Assembly (NCBI RefSeq): GCF_014639655.1
Contig: NZ_BMGB01000001.1
Coordinates: 1,814,882-1,878,881 of the forward strand
Source: Conyzicola nivalis
Lineage (GTDB): Bacteria; Actinomycetota; Actinomycetes; Actinomycetales; Microbacteriaceae
DNA length: 64,000 nucleotides
Direction: 5' to 3'
The notes beneath the pieces were generated by a model that saw only the letters and a list, made by a program, of their open reading frames with translations, did no database searches and was not told the origin of the DNA. Positions 58,208 through 64,000 of the stretch are shown piece by piece. The translations under genes were made by a program, and so were the position numbers. Each line of letters starts with the position of its first letter. Position 1 is the stretch's first letter.

Positions 58208-60076
58208 ATGAGTTCTCCCACTTCCACGCGCCCCGCCCGCGGCGGCCGCGGCGCGAAAGACGACGGCCCCCGCGCCAAGTTCAGCCAACTGCTGCCCTAC
58301 CTGTTCGAGCACAAGAAGGTGCTCGTCGTCGTCGTGCTGCTCAGCCTCCTCGCCGCCGGCGCCTCGCTCGCCCAGCCCCTGCTCGTGCAGGAGGTCGTGA
58401 AGAAGGTGCAGGCCGGCGACGCGCTCGGCAACCTCGTCTGGGTGCTCGTCGTGCTGGTCGTGCTCTCGGCGCTGCTCAACGGATTCCAGCACTACCTGCT
58501 GCAGCGCACCGGCACCTCGGTCGTGCTGAGCGCCCGCCGCCAGCTGCTGCAACGCATCCTGCGCCTGCCGATCAGCGAGTTCGACACCCGCCGCACCGGC
58601 GACCTCGTCTCCCGCGTCGGCTCGGACACCACCCTGCTCTACGCAGTCATCACGCAGGGACTCGTCGATGCGATCGGCGGCGCCGTGCTGTTCGTCGGCG
58701 CGCTCATCGCGATGCTCGTGATCGACCCCGTTCTGCTCGGACTCACCGTCGCCGTCATCGGCGTCTCCGTCGTGACGGTCGTCCTGCTCTCGGGCCGCAT
58801 CCGCGTGGTGAGCCGCAAGCAGCAGGAGAAGGTCGGCGACCTCGCCGCCGCGGTCGAGCGCGCGATCAGCGCGATCCGCACGGTCCGCGCCTCGAACGCC
58901 ACCGAGCGCGAGATCGTGAAGATCGAGAAGGACGCCCACGGAGCGTGGGAGATGGGGATCCAGGTCGCCAAGATCTCGGCCCTCGTCGTGCCCGTGGCCG
59001 GCATCGCCCTGCAGGTGTCGCTGCTCGTCGTGCTCGGTGTCGGCGGGTTCCGCGTGGCGAGCGGCGCGATCGAGATCGCGAGCCTCGTTGCCTTCATCCT
59101 GTTCCTGTTCATGATGATCGGTCCGCTCGGATCGGCCTTCGGCGCCCTCACCTCGGTCAACCAGGCGCTCGGCGCGCTCGGCCGCATCCAGGAGATCATC
59201 GAGCTGCCCACCGAGAGCCAGAACGACCCGACGCTCGCGGATGCCGCGGCAGCCGACATCACGACGGATGCGGCGATCACGTTCGACGCCGTGGAGTTCA
59301 GCTACCCCGAGGGCGCGAAGAAGGACGAGGTGGCGAAGGCCGTCGCCGAGGTGGTGTCGACCTCCCCGGTCGCCCTGCCAGAAGAGCCGCAGGACCTCAC
59401 CGTGCTGCGCGGAGTCTCGTTCGCCGCCGAGCGGGGCAAGCGCACCGCCCTCGTCGGCCCGTCGGGCGCCGGCAAGAGCACGATCCTGGCACTGATCGAG
59501 CGTTTCTACGACCCGACCGCGGGTGTCGTGCGCCTCGGCGGCATCGACGTCAGGGCCCTCGACCGCGAGGCCCTGCGGTCGCAGATCGGGTACGTCGAGC
59601 AGGACGCCCCCGTGCTCGCCGGCACGATCCGCGAGAACCTGCTGCTCGGCGCCCCCGACGCGACGGACGCGCAGTGCGTGGAGGTGCTGCGATCGGTGAA
59701 CCTGACGGAGGTGCTCGAGCGCAACGAGCAGGGGCTGGATGCCGCCGTCGGCGAAGACGGCGTGATGCTCTCCGGGGGAGAGCGCCAACGGCTGGCCATC
59801 GCGCGCACGCTTCTCGCGGCTCCCCCGATCCTGCTGCTCGACGAGTCGACCTCGAGCCTCGACGGACTGAACGAGCAGATGCTGCGCGAGGCGATCGACG
59901 CGGTCGCCGAGAACCGCACGCTCATCGTGATCGCGCACCGGCTGTCGACCGTGGTCGACTCCGACCAGATCGTCGTGCTCGACCACGGACGCGTCGTCGG
60001 CGTGGGAACGCACTCCGAGCTCGTCGTCTCGACCCCGCTCTACAAGGAGCTCGCGAAGCACCAGCTGCTGGTGTAG
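58208..60076 (+). CDS. ABC exporter half-transporter (fused membrane and ATPase domains)
   Basis: 622 aa. Residues about 25-330 form a six-helix exporter domain with the coupling-helix stretch ISEFDTRRTGDLVSRVGSDT; the ATPase domain has an extended linker (GAKKDEVAKAVAEVVST), Walker A GPSGAGKSTILALIERFYDP, Q-loop YVEQDAP, signature LSGGERQRLAIARTLL, Walker B ILLLDESTSSLD and switch IAHRLST. Functions as a dimer; exported substrate unknown. Cotranscribed with the small HTH gene. Confidence 0.92.
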   Translation: MSSPTSTRPARGGRGAKDDGPRAKFSQLLPYLFEHKKVLVVVVLLSLLAAGASLAQPLLVQEVVKKVQAGDALGNLVWVLVVLVVLSALLNGFQHYLLQRTGTSVVLSARRQLLQRILRLPISEFDTRRTGDLVSRVGSDTTLLYAVITQGLVDAIGGAVLFVGALIAMLVIDPVLLGLTVAVIGVSVVTVVLLSGRIRVVSRKQQEKVGDLAAAVERAISAIRTVRASNATEREIVKIEKDAHGAWEMGIQVAKISALVVPVAGIALQVSLLVVLGVGGFRVASGAIEIASLVAFILFLFMMIGPLGSAFGALTSVNQALGALGRIQEIIELPTESQNDPTLADAAAADITTDAAITFDAVEFSYPEGAKKDEVAKAVAEVVSTSPVALPEEPQDLTVLRGVSFAAERGKRTALVGPSGAGKSTILALIERFYDPTAGVVRLGGIDVRALDREALRSQIGYVEQDAPVLAGTIRENLLLGAPDATDAQCVEVLRSVNLTEVLERNEQGLDAAVGEDGVMLSGGERQRLAIARTLLAAPPILLLDESTSSLDGLNEQMLREAIDAVAENRTLIVIAHRLSTVVDSDQIVVLDHGRVVGVGTHSELVVSTPLYKELAKHQLLV

Positions 60077-60088
60077 CCGGTTCGGTCG

Positions 60089-60122
60089 CTGAGCTCGTCG
60101 AAGCGCCCTTCGACAGGCTCAG
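60089..60122. repeat. REP-like inverted repeat, second full copy
   Basis: Arms CTGAGCTCGTCGAAG (60089-60103) and CTTCGACAGGCTCAG (60108-60122) pair at 13 of 15 positions; same family as 40681-40719. It lies between convergent genes. Confidence 0.8.
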
Positions 60123-60123
60123 G

Positions 60124-60163
60124 GATCGAGGGTGTGGTTCAGGGACCGAGGGTGTGGTTCAGG
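60124..60163. repeat. 20-bp tandem repeat overlapping the SpoU stop codon
   Basis: Two units 60124-60143 and 60144-60163 differ at one base (GAYCGAGGGTGTGGTTCAGG), followed by a partial third. The stop codon of the methyltransferase (60159-60161) is inside the second unit. Confidence 0.8.
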
Positions 60164-60959
60164 GACCGGCGAGGGCGTACATCGCCACCGCGGCTGTCGC
60201 CGCGACGTTCAGGCTGTCGATGCCATGCGCCATCGGGATCTGCACGACGGTGTCGGCCGCCGCGATCGCCTCGGGCGTCAGCCCCTCGCCCTCGGTGCCG
60301 AGCACCAGCGCCACCTTCTCCGGCGCATCGTCGGCGAACGCACGCAGCGACACGGCGTCGTCGGTGAGCGCCAGTGCCGCGACGTGGAACCCGTTCGCCG
60401 TCAGCAGTTCGCGGGTGGAGGCCCAGTCGCCGGTGCGCGTCCACGGCACCTGGAGCACCGTCCCCATCGAGACGCGGATCGCCCGGCGGTAGAACGGGTC
60501 GGAGCACCGCTGGGTGACGAGCACCGCATCCGCCCCGATCGCGGCTACCGAACGGAAGATGGCGCCCACGTTCGTCGGGTCGACCACGTTCTCGAGGATC
60601 ACGATGCGGCGGGCCCCGGCGAGCAGCGACTGCGGCGACGGCAACGCCGGGCGGTGCATCGACGCGATCAGTCCGCGGTGCAGGATGTAGCCGGTGAGCT
60701 CGGCGAGCAGCTCGCCCGGGCCGGAATACACTGGCACGTCCGGGCCGACGAGGGCCACGGCCTCGTCGACGGTGCCGCCGAGGGCGAGCACCGAACGCGG
60801 CCGGTGGCCGGCGCGCAGGGCGCGTTCGAGAACGAGCGCGGACTCGGCGATGTACACACCGTGCTCAGTGCCGCTGCCGTTCTTGAGCGCCACGTCGGTG
60901 CGGTGGGCGAAGTCGACCAAGCGGGGGTCGGCGATATCGTCGACCTCGAACACCGGCAC
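60159..60959 (-). CDS. SpoU/TrmH-family RNA 2'-O-methyltransferase
   Basis: 266 aa from GTG 60959, directly after the upstream stop. N-terminal substrate-binding domain (GVYIAESALVLERALRAGH), then SPOUT motifs: RIVILENVVDPTNVGAIFRS (motif 1), KVALVLGTEGEGLT (motif 2) and VQIPMAHGIDSLNVAATAAV (motif 3) with the SAM knot. Methylates ribose in rRNA or tRNA; target not determinable. Confidence 0.92.
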   Translation of the reverse strand: MPVFEVDDIADPRLVDFAHRTDVALKNGSGTEHGVYIAESALVLERALRAGHRPRSVLALGGTVDEAVALVGPDVPVYSGPGELLAELTGYILHRGLIASMHRPALPSPQSLLAGARRIVILENVVDPTNVGAIFRSVAAIGADAVLVTQRCSDPFYRRAIRVSMGTVLQVPWTRTGDWASTRELLTANGFHVAALALTDDAVSLRAFADDAPEKVALVLGTEGEGLTPEAIAAADTVVQIPMAHGIDSLNVAATAAVAMYALAGP

Positions 60960-60960
60960 G

Positions 60961-61446
60961 CTAGCGCACCGCGCGCACGTCGACGAAGAGAACGGCGTCC
61001 CCGTCGCGCTCGACGATCGCGGCGCTGGCCTCGAGCTCGTCGCTCGCGGCGGCCAGGTACTCGACCACGGTCTCGCCCTCGAGCGACGGGGCGAGTTCGG
61101 CGCTGGGCGCGTCGACGGGCGCGTAGCCGGCGAGGGGGAAGTCGGGCAGTTCGTCGGGCGGCAGCAGCAGTTCGGTGCTGAAGGCGCCGTCGGACTGCGA
61201 GGTCGCGATCACCTCGGTGCCGTCGGGCAGGTCGATGCCGGTGTTCTGCTCGACGGTCGGCAGGTCGGAGACGGACGCCTCGCCCCCGACGGTGATCACA
61301 TGGGCGAGCGTGCCGACGGCGAAGACCACGACCACGACAGCCAGTACCGCGGCCACCAGAAGGGCGACGACGGTGATGATGATGCGCGGCGCCCGGCTGC
61401 TGACGTCGGCCGACTCGGGCAGATCGTCGATGGAGCCGAAGGTCAT
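60961..61446 (-). CDS. Membrane-anchored protein of unknown function
   Basis: 161 aa; starts within the aldehyde dehydrogenase stop (ATGA). A short cytoplasmic head (TFGSIDDLPESADVSSRAP), one membrane helix (IIITVVALLVAAVLAVVVVV), and an acidic extracytoplasmic domain of about 115 residues rich in Asp, Glu, Leu and Ala without cysteines. No family recognised. Confidence 0.7.
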   Translation of the reverse strand: MTFGSIDDLPESADVSSRAPRIIITVVALLVAAVLAVVVVVFAVGTLAHVITVGGEASVSDLPTVEQNTGIDLPDGTEVIATSQSDGAFSTELLLPPDELPDFPLAGYAPVDAPSAELAPSLEGETVVEYLAAASDELEASAAIVERDGDAVLFVDVRAVR

Positions 61447-62915
61447 GCGCGGAACGGGTCGGGGGTCAGCACGTACTTGGTCTCGAGGTACTCGTGGATG
61501 CCCTCGGAGCCGCCCTCGCGTCCGATGCCCGACTGCTTCACACCGCCGAACGGTGCTGCGGCGTTCGACACGACGCCGACGTTGAGTCCCATCATGCCGG
61601 TCTGGAGGGTCTCGACCAGCCTCTGCCCTCGCGCCAGGTCGCGGGTGAAGACGTAGCTCACGAGACCGTACTCCGTGTCGTTGGCGAGAGCCACGGCATC
61701 CGCCTCGTCGGTAAACGGCACGATCGTCACGACCGGCCCGAAGATCTCCTCGCGCAGGATGTCGCTTCCCGCGACGATGCCGCTGAGCACGGTCGGCTGG
61801 TAGAAGCTGCCGGGGCCGTCGACGCGGGAGCCGCCGGTGACGAGCGTCGCGCCGCGGTCGATGGCGTCGCGCACGAGGGCGTCGGCCTTGTCCACGGCCC
61901 CGTCGTTGATGAGCGGCCCGATCGCGACGCCGTCTTCCGTGCCGCGTCCGATCGTGAGTTCGTTGACGCGGGCGGTGATGCGCGCCGTGAACTCCTCGGC
62001 GACCGACTCGTGCACGATGAAGCGGTTGGCGGCCGTGCACGCCTGCCCGATGTTGCGGAACTTGGCGAGCATCGCGCCGTCGACCGCCTTGTCGAGGTCG
62101 GCGTCGTCGAAGACGATGAAGGGGGCGTTGCCGCCGAGCTCCATGGATGTGCGCAGCACGCTCTCGGAGGCCTGGGTGAGCAGCTTGCGCCCGACCGGGG
62201 TCGAGCCGGTGAAGCTCAGCTTGCGCAGGCGCTTGTCGGCGATGATCGGGCCGGACACCTCGCCCGAGGTGGAGGTGGTGATGACGCCGAGCACGCCGGC
62301 GGGGAGCCCGGCCTCTTCGAGCAGACGGGCGAAGTAGAGCGTGGTGAGCGGCGTCAGCTCGGCGGGCTTCACGATCGCCGTGCAGCCGGCTGCGAGGGCG
62401 GGCGCGATCTTGCGTGTCGCCATCGCCAAGGGGAAGTTCCACGGGGTGATGAGGAACGACGGACCGACCGGCAGGTGCGTCACAATCATGCGCCCTGTGC
62501 CCTCGGGGTTCACGCCGTAGCGCCCCGAGATGCGCACGGCCTCTTCGCCGAACCAGCGCAGGAACTCGCCGCCATAGGTCACTTCGCCGCGCGCCTCGGC
62601 GAGTGGCTTTCCCATTTCGAGCGTCATCAGCAGGGCGAACTCGTCGGCGCGCTCCTGCAGCAGGTCGAAGGCGCCGCGCAGGATCTCGCCGCGCACGCGG
62701 GGCGCCGTGGCGGCCCAGCTCTGCTGGACGGCAGCCGCGGCATCCACGGCCCTGATGCCGTCTTCGGGCGAGGCGTCGGCGATCGTCTTGATGACCAGGC
62801 CTGTCGACGGGTCGTGCACGTCGATGCTGCGGCCCGACGTCGACGGCACCCACTTTCCGCCGATGAACAGGCGGTCGGGCACCTTGGCGAGCAGGTCGGC
62901 CTCGGAGATCGTCAT
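61443..62915 (-). CDS. gabD: NAD(P)-dependent succinate-semialdehyde dehydrogenase
   Basis: 490 aa. ALDH fold: FLITPWNFPLAMATRKIAPA (cofactor site), GSTPVGRKLLTQASESV, catalytic glutamate in LRTSMELGGNAPFIVFDDAD and catalytic cysteine in FRNIGQACTAANRFIVHE. Sequence pattern best fits GabD-type enzymes of GABA and polyamine breakdown, but broader aldehyde use is possible. ATGA overlap with the nicotinamidase stop. Confidence 0.88.
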   Translation of the reverse strand: MTISEADLLAKVPDRLFIGGKWVPSTSGRSIDVHDPSTGLVIKTIADASPEDGIRAVDAAAAVQQSWAATAPRVRGEILRGAFDLLQERADEFALLMTLEMGKPLAEARGEVTYGGEFLRWFGEEAVRISGRYGVNPEGTGRMIVTHLPVGPSFLITPWNFPLAMATRKIAPALAAGCTAIVKPAELTPLTTLYFARLLEEAGLPAGVLGVITTSTSGEVSGPIIADKRLRKLSFTGSTPVGRKLLTQASESVLRTSMELGGNAPFIVFDDADLDKAVDGAMLAKFRNIGQACTAANRFIVHESVAEEFTARITARVNELTIGRGTEDGVAIGPLINDGAVDKADALVRDAIDRGATLVTGGSRVDGPGSFYQPTVLSGIVAGSDILREEIFGPVVTIVPFTDEADAVALANDTEYGLVSYVFTRDLARGQRLVETLQTGMMGLNVGVVSNAAAPFGGVKQSGIGREGGSEGIHEYLETKYVLTPDPFRA

Positions 62916-63490
62916 CGGGCTGCCTCCACGATCTCGATACCGGCCGCTTCGAGCTCGACGAGGGCGGCGGCGCTGGAGTCGGCGGCGACACCCGCGGCGA
63001 GGTCGGCGAGCACGCGCACGTGGCGGCCGGCCTCGACCGCGTCGAGCGCGCTGGCCCGCACGCAGTAGTCGGTGGCGATCCCGGCCACGTCGATGTCGGT
63101 GATGCCGAGCGAGTCGAGGGTCGCTCCGACCGAGGCGCCCTCGTCGGTCGTCCCTTCGAAGATCGAGTAGGCCGGCACGCCCTGCCCCTTACGAACGTGC
63201 ACGTCCACGGCCGTGAGGTCGAGGTCGGGGTGGTACTCGGCGCCCGGCGTTCCGGCGATGCAGTGCGGCGGCCAGGTGTTCACGTAGTCGGGCTCTGCCG
63301 AGATGTGCCCGCCGTTGTCGCTCTCCGGATCGTGCCAGTCGCGGGATGCGAAGACGTGCGAATAACGGTTCGGATGCTGCGCCAACAGTTTCGAGATGCC
63401 GGCGGCGACGGCGGCTCCCCCGTCGACTCCGAGAGCGCCGCCCTCGGTGAAGTCGTTCTGCACGTCGATGATGAAGAGCGCCTTGCTCAT
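62912..63490 (-). CDS. pncA: Nicotinamidase / isochorismatase-family hydrolase
   Basis: 192 aa from ATG 63490 (an in-frame ATG two codons earlier is also possible). Catalytic triad positions: Asp in LFIIDVQNDFTEGGALGVDG, Lys in VHVRKGQGVPAYSIFEG, Cys in VAGIATDYCVRASALDAV; metal-binding ASRDWHDPES and GHISAEP. Converts nicotinamide to nicotinate for NAD recycling. Coupled to the NAD-using dehydrogenase downstream. Confidence 0.9.
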   Translation of the reverse strand: MSKALFIIDVQNDFTEGGALGVDGGAAVAAGISKLLAQHPNRYSHVFASRDWHDPESDNGGHISAEPDYVNTWPPHCIAGTPGAEYHPDLDLTAVDVHVRKGQGVPAYSIFEGTTDEGASVGATLDSLGITDIDVAGIATDYCVRASALDAVEAGRHVRVLADLAAGVAADSSAAALVELEAAGIEIVEAAR

Positions 63491-63514
63491 TCGCACTGCC
63501 TTTCGTCGCGGGAG

Positions 63515-64000
63515 CTAGATGTTCGCGAGGTTGTCGCCGCAACTGTAGACGCTCGTCGCGAGGGTGTCGATGGCCACCTTGGCGTTCTCTTGGATGCCGC
63601 TCCCGATCGCGTAGAACGCGAAGGTGAGCGGTGTACCGTCGGCGGCCTTGATCACGCCGCCGAGCGTGTACGCGGTGTCGATCCAGCCGGTCTTGGCGAT
63701 CACGTTGCCGCCGGCGACGGAGTTGCCGCCCGTGAAGCGGCTGGCCAGGCTGCCCGACTTGCCCGCGACCGGTAGCGCGTTGTAGACGATGCTGAGGTTC
63801 TGGCCGCCGGCGAGGACCTTGACCATAAGCTTGGCCACGTACTCGGGCGGAACCGCGTTCGCCTCGCTCAGACCCGAGCCGTCCTTGATGGTGAGGGCGT
63901 CGACCGGAACGCCGTAGGCCTTGAGCGCGGCGGGGATGGCCTGCTGCAGCGAGGCGGACGAGCCGCCGAAGCCCGACTTGACCGACACGACGCGGGCGAG
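63515..64000 (-). CDS. D-alanyl-D-alanine carboxypeptidase/endopeptidase (PBP4, S13), C-terminal part
   Basis: Only the last about 161 residues lie in the window; the frame stays open past 64000. TIKDGSGLSEANAVPPEYVA contains the SxN-type motif 2 region of PBP4/DacB, and NVIAKTGWIDTAYTLGGVI contains the KTG triad. The serine SxxK motif is outside. A periplasm-equivalent, cell-wall-trimming enzyme. Its stop is 24 nt before the nicotinamidase start. Confidence 0.82.
   Translation of the reverse strand, partial: LARVVSVKSGFGGSSASLQQAIPAALKAYGVPVDALTIKDGSGLSEANAVPPEYVAKLMVKVLAGGQNLSIVYNALPVAGKSGSLASRFTGGNSVAGGNVIAKTGWIDTAYTLGGVIKAADGTPLTFAFYAIGSGIQENAKVAIDTLATSVYSCGDNLANI

Overview
The window is chromosomal DNA from a high-GC Gram-positive actinobacterium, most likely a member of the Microbacteriaceae. 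Support for this: strongly GC-biased third codon positions, frequent GTG starts, an actinobacterial acyl-CoA carboxylase set (beta, epsilon and biotinylated alpha subunits), an LpdA-type flavoprotein lacking the redox cysteines, sdhCDAB of actinobacterial layout, a GDP-mannose-dependent mannosyltransferase, and short repeats built on TTCGACAGGCTCAGGG. The family-level assignment is inference. No rRNA, tRNA, CRISPR array, transposase or integrase was recognised.

Layout. 1-3285 (minus): a nonulosonic (sialic-type) acid cassette with a truncated glycosyltransferase, neuB and a neuA-phosphatase fusion. 3461-12580: acyl-CoA carboxylase beta and epsilon, then, separated from them, maf and the biotinylated alpha subunit; between lie a LuxR-type two-component operon with a degenerate kinase-like third gene and an RNA methyltransferase. 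12668-19842: a DUF559-type nuclease-like protein, a GNAT-like protein, LpdA, purine nucleoside phosphorylase, a phosphohexomutase and an unknown membrane protein. 19839-28662 (minus): a nucleoside salvage and uptake block (BMP lipoprotein, ABC ATPase, two permeases, cytidine deaminase, thymidine phosphorylase, adenosine deaminase, PTS IIA and IIB). One permease is broken by an exact 13-bp tandem duplication. 28822-32160: nucleoside hydrolase, mannose-1-phosphate guanylyltransferase, mannosyltransferase. 32285-35783: sdhCDAB with a clear terminator. 35878-44542: VOC protein, UvrA-like ATPase, YihY/BrkB protein, exonuclease III, TrpRS, GNAT, HAD phosphatase, MHS-type transporter. 44708-45592: a second DUF559 protein between two palindromic elements. 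45816-51048: glpD-glpF-glpK and a divergent SorC-type regulator. 51091-54767: an FMN riboswitch followed by ribD-ribE-ribBA-ribH. 54924-60076: TetR plus a DHA2 exporter, a DUF2071 protein, and a 71-aa HTH protein with two operator-like palindromes ahead of an ABC exporter. 60159-64000 (minus): SpoU methyltransferase, small membrane protein, succinate-semialdehyde dehydrogenase, nicotinamidase and a truncated D-alanyl-D-alanine carboxypeptidase.

How the parts relate. Pentoses released by nucleoside phosphorolysis or hydrolysis can pass to sugar-phosphate metabolism; the acyl-CoA carboxylase supplies malonyl- or methylmalonyl-CoA; glycerol uptake feeds the quinone pool through GlpD beside succinate dehydrogenase. 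At least eleven genes have a TANNNT box 6-7 nt ahead of the start codon, suggesting widespread leaderless transcription. The observations most worth following up are the 13-bp duplication in the nucleoside permease, the twin palindromes laid over the promoter of the small HTH gene, and the repeats flanking both DUF559 genes.
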